A stretch of DNA of 64,000 nt from Pseudomonas nitroreducens (GTDB taxonomy: Bacteria > Pseudomonadota > Gammaproteobacteria > Pseudomonadales > Pseudomonadaceae): the NCBI RefSeq assembly GCF_024170165.1, contig NZ_JALJXP010000003.1:419955-483954 (forward strand), read 5' to 3'. A program made the translations under genes and the position numbers. The notes beneath the pieces were generated by a model. That model searched no databases and was not told the origin of the DNA. It saw only the letters and a list, made by a program, of their open reading frames with translations. Positions 30,386 to 38,997 of this stretch are shown here, in pieces; position 1 is the first letter of the stretch; each line of letters starts with the position of its first letter.

Positions 30386-31789
30386 TCAGCAGGGGCTTTC
30401 GGCACCCTTGCGGGCGTACCACCACCAGGTGGCGACGATGCAGCTCAGGTAGTACGCAACGAACACGTAGAGGGCGCCCTCGGCGCTGCCGGTCATGTCC
30501 AGCGAAGTACCGAAGGCCTTGGGAATGAAGAAGCCGCCGAAGGCGCCGATGGCGGCGGAGAAGCCGATCACCGCGGCCGACTCCATGCTGGCGTTCCTGG
30601 TCGCCTGGGCTTCGTTTACGCCACCTTGCTTCAGGCGTGCGGCCCACTCGTTGCGGAAGATCACCGGGATCATCCGGAAGGTGCTGCCGTTGCCGATGCC
30701 GGCGAAGAAGAACAGGCCGATGAAGGAGCCGAGGAAGCCGAAGAAACTGCCGGCGTTGCCGGCGCTGGGCAGGAAGCTGATCACCGCGAACACGCCGGCG
30801 ATCATCGCCGCGTAGTTCCACAGGGTGATGCGCGCGCCGCCGAACTTGTCTGCCAGCCAGCCGCCCAGCGGCCGGCTGAGGGCGCCCACCAGCGGGCCGA
30901 GGAAGGCGTACTGCAGCGGGTTGATGTCGGGGAACTGGGTCTTGCTGAGCATGGCGAAGCCGGCGGAGAAGCCGATGAACGAGCCGAAGGTGGCCACGTA
31001 CAGCCAGCACATCAGCCAGTTGTGCTTGCGCTTGAAGATCACCGACTGCTCGCGGAACGAGGCTTTGCAATCGGCGATGTCGTTCATGCCGAACCAGGCA
31101 GCGATGGACACCACGGTGATGAAGGGCACCCAGATCCAGCCGGCATTCTGCAGGAACAGGCGACCGCCGTCGGACAGCTGCTGCGGCTCGCCACCGAAGG
31201 CGCCGAACAGGCCACCGGCCACGGCCAGGGGTACGGCGAACTGCATCACCGAGACGCCGAGGTTACCCAGGCCGGCGTTCAGGCCCAGGGCGGTGCCCTG
31301 CTGGTTCTTGGGGTAGAAGAAGCTGATGTTGGACATGCTGGAGGCGAAGTTGCCGCCACCGAAGCCACACAGCAGCGCGATGGTCGCGAACACCCAGTAC
31401 GGGGTGGTCGGGTCCTGCACGGCGAAGCCCAGCCAGATGCACGGGATCAGCAGCGAGGCGGTCGACAGCGCGGTCCAGCGACGGCCGCCGAACACCGGCA
31501 CCATGAAGGAGTAGAACACTCGCAGGGTGGCGCCGGAGATCGACGGCAGCGCGGCGAGCATGAACAGCTGGTCGTTGCTGAAGCTGAAGCCGGCGGCGTT
31601 CAGGCGCACGGTGACGGTGCTCCAGATCATCCATACGGCGAAGGCCAGGAGCAGCGCAGGGATCGAGATCCACAGGTTGCGTGCGGCGATGCGCTTGCCG
31701 CTGCGCGCCCAGAACTCGGAGTCCTCCGGGCGCCAGTCGACCAGCAGCGGTCCGCTGGCGGCTTTGAGTTGGGAATTGATCATGCCCAT
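30386..31789 (-). CDS. narK2: Nitrate/nitrite transporter NarK2
   Basis: Major facilitator transporter, 467 residues, twelve or more membrane spans, with the two nitrate-signature glycine-rich motifs (GFGGGNFASSMSNISFF and GIGNGSTFRMIPVIF). It carries nitrate in and nitrite out with NarK1. It belongs to the longer NarK2-type and follows NarK1 at 12 bp. ATG 31789 has GAGG upstream; ATG 31783 is a possible alternative. Confidence 0.93.
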   Translation of the reverse strand: MGMINSQLKAASGPLLVDWRPEDSEFWARSGKRIAARNLWISIPALLLAFAVWMIWSTVTVRLNAAGFSFSNDQLFMLAALPSISGATLRVFYSFMVPVFGGRRWTALSTASLLIPCIWLGFAVQDPTTPYWVFATIALLCGFGGGNFASSMSNISFFYPKNQQGTALGLNAGLGNLGVSVMQFAVPLAVAGGLFGAFGGEPQQLSDGGRLFLQNAGWIWVPFITVVSIAAWFGMNDIADCKASFREQSVIFKRKHNWLMCWLYVATFGSFIGFSAGFAMLSKTQFPDINPLQYAFLGPLVGALSRPLGGWLADKFGGARITLWNYAAMIAGVFAVISFLPSAGNAGSFFGFLGSFIGLFFFAGIGNGSTFRMIPVIFRNEWAARLKQGGVNEAQATRNASMESAAVIGFSAAIGAFGGFFIPKAFGTSLDMTGSAEGALYVFVAYYLSCIVATWWWYARKGAESPC

Positions 31790-31801
31790 GACGGCACTAC
31801 C

Positions 31802-33103
31802 TCAAGATTGGCTAGATGGAATGGGATTGGCATCGACGTCGGCCAACCGGGCCTGGCCGTCGAGACGTTGCTGCTGTTTGATCGCGTAGTGCATCCAGAC
31901 CATGCAGACCACGGTCAGGCCGAACAGCAACATGAAGCAGGAGGAGCGCACGCCGATGCGGTCGGCGGCGTAGCCGAACAGGATCGGCAGGCAGAAGCCG
32001 CCGAGGCCGCCGATGACCCCGACCATGCCGCCGACGGTGCCCATGTTCTGCGGGTAGTAGTCGTGGATGATCCGGTACACGCTGGCCTTGCCGAAGCCCT
32101 GGGCGATGCCCACGACGAACACCAGGAAGGTGAACAGCCAGACGTTCAGGCCGATGCCGAGGCTGACGTCGCCCTGGATGCCGTGGATGGTCATGGTGGT
32201 CGGCGGATAGGAGAGGAAGAACAGGCAGACCAGGCAGATCCAGAACACGCCCCAGTTCACCGCACGGGCGCCGTAGTGGTCGCTGAACCAGCCGCCCAGC
32301 GCGCGGATCAGGCCCGACGGCAGGGTGAACAGCATGGTGATGAAGGACGCGGTGCGCAGGTCCAGGCCGTACTCGGCGATGTAGTACTTGGGCAGCCACA
32401 GGGCCAGGGCGACGAAGCCGCCGAAGACAAAGAAGTAGTAGAGGCCGAAACGCCAGACACGCAGCTCACCCAACGGTGCCAGTTGCTTGGCCAGGGTCGG
32501 ACGCGGGCGGCTCGGGTCCGCTTCGCCGCCCTTGATGTGGGCCGGGTCGGTCCAGGTGCAGAACCAGAACAGCAGCGCGGTCACCAGCATGGCCACCGAG
32601 TAGATCTGCGGAACCATGCGCCAGCCGAAGGCGACCACGATCATCGGCGCCACCAGGTTGGTGATCGCCGCGCCCGCGTTGCCGGCGCCGAAGATACCCA
32701 TGGCGGTGCCCTGGCGCTCCTTCTCGAACCACGAGGAGGTGTAGGCGATGCCCACGGCAAACGAACCGCCGGCCAGCCCGACGAACAGGCCCAGCACCAG
32801 GTAGTGCCAGTAGAGGGTGGCGAAGGCCAGGCCGTAGATCGGGATGGCCACCAGCAGCATGTGGATGAAGAACACGATGCGCCCGCCGAAGCGGTCGGTG
32901 ATCAGCCCCAGTGGCAGGCGCACCAGCGAGCCGGTGAGAATCGGCAGCGCGACCATCAGACCGAACTGCGCCTCGGACAGGCCCAGCTCTTCCTTGATGC
33001 GGATACCGATGATCGAAAACATCGTCCAGACCGCGAAGTTCACGGCGAACGCCAGTGTGCTCATGCCGAGCACGGAGTACTGTTTCTGACGGTGGGATAA
33101 CAT
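31802..33103 (-). CDS. narK1: Nitrate/proton symporter NarK1
   Basis: 433-residue, twelve-span major facilitator protein, first gene of the nar structural operon. Conserved glycine-rich segments GLAGGSFAVGIAYTSSWF and the GTVGGMVGVIGGLGGFCLP region match NarK1-type nitrate carriers. GAAGAGAG precedes ATG 33103. It reads away from narX across the shared 172 bp control region. Confidence 0.93.
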   Translation of the reverse strand: MLSHRQKQYSVLGMSTLAFAVNFAVWTMFSIIGIRIKEELGLSEAQFGLMVALPILTGSLVRLPLGLITDRFGGRIVFFIHMLLVAIPIYGLAFATLYWHYLVLGLFVGLAGGSFAVGIAYTSSWFEKERQGTAMGIFGAGNAGAAITNLVAPMIVVAFGWRMVPQIYSVAMLVTALLFWFCTWTDPAHIKGGEADPSRPRPTLAKQLAPLGELRVWRFGLYYFFVFGGFVALALWLPKYYIAEYGLDLRTASFITMLFTLPSGLIRALGGWFSDHYGARAVNWGVFWICLVCLFFLSYPPTTMTIHGIQGDVSLGIGLNVWLFTFLVFVVGIAQGFGKASVYRIIHDYYPQNMGTVGGMVGVIGGLGGFCLPILFGYAADRIGVRSSCFMLLFGLTVVCMVWMHYAIKQQQRLDGQARLADVDANPIPSSQS

Positions 33104-33163
33104 GGCTAAGCTCTCTTCTGACAGCCGTTTCCCGCACGTTAGGTAAGGTTTAGTGAGCCACTC

Positions 33164-33177
33164 TTGATCGCCATCAA
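33164..33177. promoter_or_regulatory. ANR/FNR box, perfect match
   Basis: TTGAT-CGCC-ATCAA matches the consensus TTGATN4ATCAA at all ten fixed positions and is centred at 33170.5. Confidence 0.92.
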
Positions 33178-33214
33178 TGTGCCGACGGGCATTTCATGAG
33201 CAGATGCGCGCCGC

Positions 33215-33230
33215 TACCCCTTAGTGGGTA
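33215..33230. promoter_or_regulatory. NarL 7-2-7 binding site
   Basis: TACCCCT-TA-GTGGGTA: two NarL heptamers in tail-to-tail arrangement with a 2 bp spacer. The left heptamer fits TACYYMT fully and the right one has a single deviation. Confidence 0.8.
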
Positions 33231-33275
33231 CCTCCGGAATGAACTCATAAGCTACTGTTTTTAAAGGCATTTTTA

Positions 33276-35138
33276 ATGAAAACGGCACCTCGACCAGAGC
33301 CTTCCGGCAGTGACCGACTCTTTGTGGGTAGCCCCCCCGCCGGGCGCACTTCGCTGCGCAAATCCATCGTCGTGCGCTTCGGCTGCTACCTCACCCTGCT
33401 GGTCTCCCTGGCCCTGGCCGGGATGTTCAGCGCCCTGCTGTTCGCCGACTATTCGCACCAGGACGCGGCGGTGATCAACCAGGCCGGCTCGCTGCGCATG
33501 CTGACCTACCGCCTGGCGCTGGACCCTTCGCCGATCAACCGCCAGGCCCTGCAAGCGACCCTCGCCGCACGCCTGGACAACGACGAGATCACCCGCCTGC
33601 TGCGCCGCTCCGATGCCGATGCGCCGATCCGCCTGCAGCACGACAAGCTGCGCGAGCAACTGCGCAAACTGGACCTCTCCGAAGCACCGGCCCTGGCTAC
33701 CCTGGACACCTTCGTCGGGCACATCGACGGCTTCGTCGGCACCCTGCAGCGCAATGCCGAACAACGCTCGCAGATGCTCAGCACGGTGCAGGGCCTGTGC
33801 CTGTTCCTCAGCCTGCTGGTAGTCTTCATCAGCCTCTACGACCTGAGCTACCACGTGGTCGGCCCGCTGCGCGAGCTGACCAGCACCGCCCGCCGCCTGG
33901 GCGAAGGCGACCTCGACGCGCGGGTCAGCAGCAGCGGCGAAGACGAGTTAAGCCAGCTCGGCGAGCGCTTCAACCAGATGGCCGGGGAACTGCAGGCCAG
34001 CTACCGCGAACTGGAAGCCCGGGTGGAAGACAAGACCCGCGACCTGTCCAACAGCCACCAGCGCCTGGAGCTGCTCTACGACAGCGCCCGCCGCCTCGGC
34101 CAGGACCCCTACGACGAACGCTCGCTGCAGCCGCTGCTGAACCAGCTGGAGCGCGTGCTGCAGGCCGGCAAGGTGACCCTGTGCCTGAACAAGGACGGCG
34201 TCGAGCGCGCCTATTCCTCGCTGACCACCGACGGCATCACCGGCAGCTTCTGCCTGCAGGGCAACTGCGGCGAGTGCCGCGCCCAGGCCGACAACTGCAA
34301 CAACCCGATCCGCGGCATCAACCCGCTGCTGATGCAGCCGCTGTCCATCGGCGAGCACCGCTTCGGCGAGCTGTTCATCGAGACCCCCGACGGCCACCTG
34401 GAAGACTGGCAGCAGCAGTTCGTCGAGGGCTTCTGCGACAACATCGCACGCACCTTCGCCCTGTCCCTGCAACAGGAGCAGGAGAACCGTCTGGCGCTGT
34501 TCGCCGAGCGCAGCACCATCGCCCGCGAACTGCATGACTCGCTGGCGCAGTCGCTGTCCTACCTGAAGATCCAGGTCAGCCGCCTGGCCACCCTGCTCAA
34601 GCGCGACGTACCGGCGGAGAAGATCGACGAGACCCTCGACGAGCTGCGCGAAGGCCTCAACAGCGCCTACCGCCAACTGCGCGAACTGCTCACCACCTTC
34701 CGCCTGAGCCTGGAGCAATCCAGCCTGGAAGCGGCACTGGTGAAGACCGTGGAAGAGTTCGGCGAACGCGGCGGGCTGACCGTCGAACTGGACAACCGCC
34801 TGGCGCACATCCCGCTCAACCCCAACGAGGAAATCCACATCCTGCAGATCGTCCGCGAAGCGCTGTCCAACGTGGTGCGCCATGCCCAGGCGAAACAGGC
34901 GAAGGTGAGCCTCTTCGAGGATGCCGAGGACCAGGTGTGCATTACCGTGGATGATGATGGTGTCGGCTTTGACCCAGCGCAGAGCCGCAATGGGCACTAT
35001 GGGCTTAGCATCATGCGGGAGCGCAGCCAGACCCTCGAAGCCACCTTCGCCATCGCCCCGCGCGAGCCCAAAGGCACCCGCGTCAGCGTGCGCTTCACCC
35101 ACAAACCCCTGTCGCAGTACCCGGAGACCCACCCATGA
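33276..35138 (+). CDS. narX: Nitrate/nitrite sensor histidine kinase NarX
   Basis: Inner-membrane sensor kinase, 620 residues. Membrane spans are near 36-56 and 170-188. The periplasmic ligand P-box (INQAGSLRM) is near 67-75, followed by a HAMP segment. A Cys-rich central module (CLQGNCGECRAQADNC) lies near 327-342. The HPK7-type H-box RELHDSLAQS has His420 as the phosphorylation site, and there is a C-terminal ATPase domain with DDDGVGF. It overlaps narL by ATGA. The ribosome-binding site is weak. Confidence 0.95.
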   Translation: MKTAPRPEPSGSDRLFVGSPPAGRTSLRKSIVVRFGCYLTLLVSLALAGMFSALLFADYSHQDAAVINQAGSLRMLTYRLALDPSPINRQALQATLAARLDNDEITRLLRRSDADAPIRLQHDKLREQLRKLDLSEAPALATLDTFVGHIDGFVGTLQRNAEQRSQMLSTVQGLCLFLSLLVVFISLYDLSYHVVGPLRELTSTARRLGEGDLDARVSSSGEDELSQLGERFNQMAGELQASYRELEARVEDKTRDLSNSHQRLELLYDSARRLGQDPYDERSLQPLLNQLERVLQAGKVTLCLNKDGVERAYSSLTTDGITGSFCLQGNCGECRAQADNCNNPIRGINPLLMQPLSIGEHRFGELFIETPDGHLEDWQQQFVEGFCDNIARTFALSLQQEQENRLALFAERSTIARELHDSLAQSLSYLKIQVSRLATLLKRDVPAEKIDETLDELREGLNSAYRQLRELLTTFRLSLEQSSLEAALVKTVEEFGERGGLTVELDNRLAHIPLNPNEEIHILQIVREALSNVVRHAQAKQAKVSLFEDAEDQVCITVDDDGVGFDPAQSRNGHYGLSIMRERSQTLEATFAIAPREPKGTRVSVRFTHKPLSQYPETHP

Positions 35139-35788
35139 CGGCCACCCCCACCGATGACCGCGCGCGCATCCTGCTCGTCGACGACCACCCGATGATGCGC
35201 AAGGGTGTGGTCCAGCTGCTGGAGTTCGAGGACGACCTGGAAGTGGTGGGCGAAGCCGGCAGCGGCGAGGAAGCGCTGCGCATGGCCGCGGAGCTGGAGC
35301 CGGACATGATCCTGCTCGACCTCAACATGAAGGGCATGACCGGCCTCGACACCCTGCGCGCCATGCGCGAGAACGGCGAGGATGCGCGCATCGTGGTGTT
35401 CACTGTCTCCGACGATCGCAATGACGTGATCAACGTGCTGCGCGCCGGCGCCGACGGCTACCTGCTCAAGGACATGGAGCCCGAGCGCCTGCTGGAGCAC
35501 ATTCGCCAGGCCGCCACCGGCCAGCTCACCATCAGCCCGCAGCTGACCCAGGTACTGGCCCAGGCCCTGCGTGGCGACGACCGGCCCAAGGGCATCGAGG
35601 AACTCACCGACCGCGAACGGCAGATCCTCCGCCAGCTCGCCCACGGCTACAGCAACAAGATGATCGCGCGCAAGCTCGACATCACCGAAGGCACGGTGAA
35701 GGTCCATGTGAAACGCGTGCTGCACAAGCTCGGCATGCGCTCGCGCGTGGAGGCGGCGGTTTGGGCGGTGGAGAACCATCTGGTCTAG
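35135..35788 (+). CDS. narL: Nitrate/nitrite response regulator NarL
   Basis: 217-residue two-domain regulator. The receiver domain has the acidic pocket DD at 16-17 and phospho-acceptor Asp62 (MILLDLNM). The C-terminal LuxR-type helix-turn-helix (about 150-210, LTDRERQILRQLAHGYSNKMIARKL) binds NarL heptamers such as the site at 33215. The start overlaps the narX stop by four bases, indicating translational coupling. Confidence 0.96.
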   Translation: MTATPTDDRARILLVDDHPMMRKGVVQLLEFEDDLEVVGEAGSGEEALRMAAELEPDMILLDLNMKGMTGLDTLRAMRENGEDARIVVFTVSDDRNDVINVLRAGADGYLLKDMEPERLLEHIRQAATGQLTISPQLTQVLAQALRGDDRPKGIEELTDRERQILRQLAHGYSNKMIARKLDITEGTVKVHVKRVLHKLGMRSRVEAAVWAVENHLV

Positions 35789-35814
35789 CCATCCGCGTCG
35801 AGCGTGACCCTGCC

Positions 35815-35896
35815 TGTAGGAGCGAGGGGGACGCCCAGTCCTTGCTCGCGAACCGACTCCGCAGCGAGGCCGTTCGCGAGCAAGCTCGCTCCTACG
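35815..35896. repeat. Paired REP-like elements after narL
   Basis: Left arm TGTAGGAGCGAGG.., right arm GTTCGCGAGCAAGCTCGCTCCTACG, in inverted orientation with about 40 bp between. They are the same family as the ends of the module at 19235-19460. Confidence 0.75.
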
Positions 35897-35913
35897 AAAA
35901 GCTGATCCCACAC

Positions 35914-35992
35914 GTAGGGCGCATAACGCCCCAGGCGTTATCCGCCGGTAACCTGCGACGGCGAATAGAGCGTTCCGCCTTATTCGCCCTAC
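35914..35992. repeat. GTAGGGCG-family palindromic element after narL
   Basis: Arms GTAGGGCGCATAACGC and CTTATTCGCCCTAC with an internal GCGTTATCCGCC unit. It is a second copy of the element at 21002-21091. Confidence 0.75.
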
Positions 35993-36019
35993 CCAACTGG
36001 TAGTAGTTCACCGGCCAAA

Positions 36020-36033
36020 TTGATTCAGATCAT
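36020..36033. promoter_or_regulatory. ANR-like box upstream of the DGC-domain gene
   Basis: TTGAT-TCAG-ATCAT matches the FNR/ANR consensus at nine of ten fixed positions. It lies 54 bp before the start codon at 36087, a workable activator position. Confidence 0.7.
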
Positions 36034-36086
36034 GTCGCACCAGTACCCGGCGGCAGGACACTGCGGCACTCACCCCGGAGGTCCCC

Positions 36087-36455
36087 ATGCCACCCTCGCC
36101 GCACCTGCCCCTCGTCTATTCCTGCTCCGGCTGTTCCAACCTCGCCCAGCTGGCCAACGACCTCGCCCTGCGCCTGGACCGTGACGGCCTGGCGGAGATG
36201 TCCTGCATTGCGGGAGTCGGCGGCGACGTACCGGCGCTGGTGAAGAAGGCCTGCTCCGGCCGGCCGATCATCGCGGTGGACGGCTGCCACCTGCATTGCG
36301 TGCAGAACTGCCTGGCGCGCCACGGGGTGAAGGCCGAGCACGAAATCACCCTGACCGAATACGGCCTGAAGAAACGCTACGGCGAGGACGCACCGGTGCA
36401 GGACTTCGAGATGCTCTACGAGGAACTGCAGTTCCTCGTCCGCGTCCCGGCCTGA
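36087..36455 (+). CDS. Small cysteine-rich putative zinc-binding protein (DGC domain family)
   Basis: 122-residue soluble protein with cysteine pairs YSCSGCSN near the N-terminus, a central MSCIAGVGG motif, and DGCHLHCVQNC, which gives the family its DGC name. This pattern suggests a metal or Fe-S site. The biochemical role is unknown. CGGAGG precedes the ATG. Position and sequence fit PA3880, next to narXL. The ANR-like box upstream supports expression under low oxygen. Confidence 0.85.
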   Translation: MPPSPHLPLVYSCSGCSNLAQLANDLALRLDRDGLAEMSCIAGVGGDVPALVKKACSGRPIIAVDGCHLHCVQNCLARHGVKAEHEITLTEYGLKKRYGEDAPVQDFEMLYEELQFLVRVPA

Positions 36456-36500
36456 GCCTTGGTCGCCCGGACCCGGCTCAATGCCGAAGGACGGCTCCAG

Positions 36501-36536
36501 CGTAGGATGGCGTGGAGCGAAGCGATACCCATCGAT
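36501..36536. repeat. GTAGGATGGCGTGGAGCG-family repeat fragment
   Basis: This unit, CGTAGGATGGCGTGGAGCGA followed by AGCGATACCCATCGA, recurs (reverse complement) at 19318-19353 and as a full palindrome at 63632-63712. It sits between the convergent DGC-domain gene and ubiT. Confidence 0.7.
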
Positions 36537-36578
36537 TGGCGCACCAAAGCAGCATGGATATCGCAGAGGGTGAGCGAC

Positions 36579-37052
36579 TCAGGCGTTCTCCTGCACCACC
36601 CGGCTGGCACGGCGCATGGCGTTCCACAGCCAGGTCGGCAGGCTGTCCGGATCAAGGCTGTCGATCAGGTTCTTCACCGCCAACCCCAGTTCGGTATCAC
36701 CCTCGATCACCAGGCGACGACGGAAGAACAGCGTGTCCGGGTCTTCCTGTCGCCCCGCCAGCAGCAGGAAGTCGCGCCAGCTGCCGCGGATGGTCACGCT
36801 GGGCGTGCAGGCATCGGCGAAGCGCAGGCCGCTACGGTCGTGGGTGAAGCTCCAGGCCAGACCGAGATCGCTCACTTCCAGGCGTAGCCAATGGCCGTCG
36901 AGGACATCGAAAGCGCCGTCCGCCAGCGGCTCGGCGAACAGGCGATTGGCGGCACGCTGCAGCACCGCGCGCTGCAATCCGGCAGGCATGCGCGCAGCCA
37001 GCGGCAGGAGGCGGTCGGCGGCGCGCAGGGCACCCGTTTCCAGTGTCAGCAC
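36579..37052 (-). CDS. ubiT: UbiT, SCP2-domain lipid-binding factor of anaerobic ubiquinone synthesis
   Basis: 157-residue soluble protein with an SCP2/sterol-carrier-like fold (about residues 35-140, VTIRGSWRDFLLLAGRQEDPDTLFFRRRLVIEGDTELG). UbiT binds isoprenoid quinone intermediates and is needed for oxygen-independent ubiquinone synthesis with UbiU and UbiV. The start overlaps the end of ubiV by 7 bp. It matches PA3911, last gene of the leftward ubiUVT series. Confidence 0.9.
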   Translation of the reverse strand: MLTLETGALRAADRLLPLAARMPAGLQRAVLQRAANRLFAEPLADGAFDVLDGHWLRLEVSDLGLAWSFTHDRSGLRFADACTPSVTIRGSWRDFLLLAGRQEDPDTLFFRRRLVIEGDTELGLAVKNLIDSLDPDSLPTWLWNAMRRASRVVQENA

Positions 37053-37936
37053 AGGTTCACCTCATCGCTGCGCAGCATGCCCGGTCGGCCATGCCAGTAT
37101 CCGTTGCAACCCTCCACCGCCAAGGGCGGCGTCGCGCCCTTGCGCACGCGGTCGAAGGCCTGCACCACTTCCAGCATGCCTTCGGCGCGGGGGCTCAGGC
37201 GCAGCAGGTCGGCGCCGCTGTCGCGCAGCGAGGCGTAGTCCGCCAGCAGGTTGCTGGACTCGCCGGACATGGTCTGGATGCCATTGAGGGTGAACAGCGG
37301 CATGCCTTCCTGGCTGAGCATCGACATGCCCTCCGGATAGTTCATGCAGCAGAACTGGCAGTCGTCCTTGGGCCGGTTCTCCGCGCGCGCGGTGAAGCAG
37401 CGCGCCGAGTACGCCAGCGGCAGATGACCGTAGGCGAACACCTCGGTCTCCACATCGCTGATGCCCAGCTCGCGCGCCTGCTCAATCACCGCATGGATCT
37501 GCTCGCCGGAGCATTCCACCGGCGGCACCCAGCGACGCAAGCCGGCGGCGTGCAACTCGGCCAGCGTGTGGCCGTTGTAGACGTTGAGCGCCGGGCCGCC
37601 GACGAACTCGACGCCCAGGCCGGAGAGAATCTGCACCGCGCCCATGTCGCTGGCCTCGACGCGCAACTCGCCATTGGCGCACAGCCGGCGCAGCGCGGAA
37701 AGCTCGGAAGCCGCTTCGATCAGCGCCAGCCCCGAGATGAGGATTTCCGCCCCGCTCTGCTGTTGCAGCTCGCGCCCCAGGCCCAGCCAATTGTCGAGCG
37801 ACATGGCGCGGCGTTTGGAACAAACGGTTTCGCCGATGTAGATCGCGTCCAGCGGCTGTTCGGCCATCTGCGCATAAAAATCCAGGAGTGTCCGGCGGTC
37901 CCAGTAGAACAGCACCGGCCCGAGGCTGAGTTTCAT
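37046..37936 (-). CDS. ubiV: UbiV, Fe-S subunit of the anaerobic ubiquinone hydroxylation complex
   Basis: U32-peptidase-like protein of 296 residues that pairs with UbiU for O2-independent ring hydroxylation. The four cysteines reported to bind 4Fe-4S in the E. coli protein are at matching positions: C39, C180, C193 and C197 (an additional C196 adjoins). ATG 37936 follows GAGG; a GTG one codon upstream is possible. It lies 10 bp after ubiU. Confidence 0.92.
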   Translation of the reverse strand: MKLSLGPVLFYWDRRTLLDFYAQMAEQPLDAIYIGETVCSKRRAMSLDNWLGLGRELQQQSGAEILISGLALIEAASELSALRRLCANGELRVEASDMGAVQILSGLGVEFVGGPALNVYNGHTLAELHAAGLRRWVPPVECSGEQIHAVIEQARELGISDVETEVFAYGHLPLAYSARCFTARAENRPKDDCQFCCMNYPEGMSMLSQEGMPLFTLNGIQTMSGESSNLLADYASLRDSGADLLRLSPRAEGMLEVVQAFDRVRKGATPPLAVEGCNGYWHGRPGMLRSDEVNLC

Positions 37937-37946
37937 CACGAGGTCC

Positions 37947-38942
37947 TCACTGCCAGGAGCGATGGTAGGCGCCCAGGGTCGTCTGGTGGCCTTCGGAAAG
38001 CTTGTCCAGGGCGTCCTGCCACTGCGTCAGCGCGCGGTAGTTCTCCGGCGCGCGCTGCCACGCATCCAGCGCCTGGCGCCAGACGCGGGTGACCTGCTCG
38101 ACATAGGCCGGGCTGCGTTGCCGGCCCTCGATCTTCACTGCCGCGACGCCGATTTCCGCCAGCTGCGGGATCAGGTCGATGGTATTCAGGCTGGTGGGTT
38201 CCTCCAGGGCATGGAAGCGCTCGCCGTTGACCACGAAGCGGCCCTTGCACAGGGTCGGGTAGCCCGCCGGCTCGTCCGGCGCGTAGCGGTCGATCAGCAC
38301 GTCGTTGAGGCGCGAGGTCAGCCCCTCGGGCTCTTCGCTCCAGCGCACCGCCCTGGCCGGCGAGCAGACGCCGCAGAGGTTGGGCGACTCGCCGGTGACA
38401 TAGGAGGACAAATGGCAGCGCCCTTCGGCCATGATGCACAGACTGCCGAAGGCGAAGACTTCGATGGGTACCGGGCTGTTCGCCGCCACCTGGCGCACCT
38501 GCGCCAGCGACAGTACGCGCGGCAGCACCGCGCGGCGGATGCCATAGCGCTCGTGGTAGAAGGCCAGCGCCGCGACGTTGGTGGCCGAGCCTTGCACCGA
38601 GAGGTGCAGCGCGAGGTTCGGGTGGCGCCTGGCGGCGTAGCCGAGCACTGCGCAGTCGGCGGCGATCAACGCATCCACGCCGAGGTCGGCGGCGTGGTCC
38701 ACCGCGCGTTGCCAGCGGGTCCAGCCGGCCGCACCGGGGTAGGTATTGACCGCCACGTACATCTGCTTGCCGGCGCTGTGGATCAGCTCCACGCCCTGGC
38801 GCAGCTGGCGGTCATCGAGGTTGAGGCCGGCGAAGTGGCGGGCGTTGGTATCGTCGCGAAAGCCGACGTAGATCGCGTCGGCGCCCTCGCGCAGGGCCGA
38901 TTTCAGGGCGGGCAGACTTCCCGCCGGACAGACCAGTTGCAT
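37947..38942 (-). CDS. ubiU: UbiU, Fe-S subunit of the anaerobic ubiquinone hydroxylation complex
   Basis: 331-residue U32-peptidase-like partner of UbiV. Cluster cysteines are at C169, C176, C193 and C232, the same positions as in E. coli UbiU. The open frame extends to 39083, but ATG 38942, preceded by GGGGGAAG, gives the conserved start MQLVCPAGSLPALKSAL. It lies 55 bp after moeA with no promoter or ANR-like site visible in the gap, so expression probably comes from upstream. Confidence 0.93.
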   Translation of the reverse strand: MQLVCPAGSLPALKSALREGADAIYVGFRDDTNARHFAGLNLDDRQLRQGVELIHSAGKQMYVAVNTYPGAAGWTRWQRAVDHAADLGVDALIAADCAVLGYAARRHPNLALHLSVQGSATNVAALAFYHERYGIRRAVLPRVLSLAQVRQVAANSPVPIEVFAFGSLCIMAEGRCHLSSYVTGESPNLCGVCSPARAVRWSEEPEGLTSRLNDVLIDRYAPDEPAGYPTLCKGRFVVNGERFHALEEPTSLNTIDLIPQLAEIGVAAVKIEGRQRSPAYVEQVTRVWRQALDAWQRAPENYRALTQWQDALDKLSEGHQTTLGAYHRSWQ

Positions 38943-38997
38943 GCTTCCCCCGGGCAGTGCAGAGGCCGCCGGCCCCCGCCGGCAGCCGGGAACGGCG

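Larger units (their letters stand above)
33104..33275. promoter_or_regulatory. Divergent narK1 / narX control region
   Basis: 172 bp between the divergent starts carry a perfect ANR/FNR-type box and a NarL 7-2-7 site (listed separately). This is the arrangement expected for activation of the nar operon under low oxygen plus nitrate. ANR or DNR at the box sits about 67 bp from the narK1 start codon, and NarL at the second site is nearer narX. I could not place an IHF site with confidence. Confidence 0.85.

Noticed and set aside
30626..33100. An 824-codon open frame antisense to narK1-narK2
   Set aside because: It spans both transporter genes on the opposite strand and is His/Glu/Gln-rich low-complexity sequence typical of a shadow frame.
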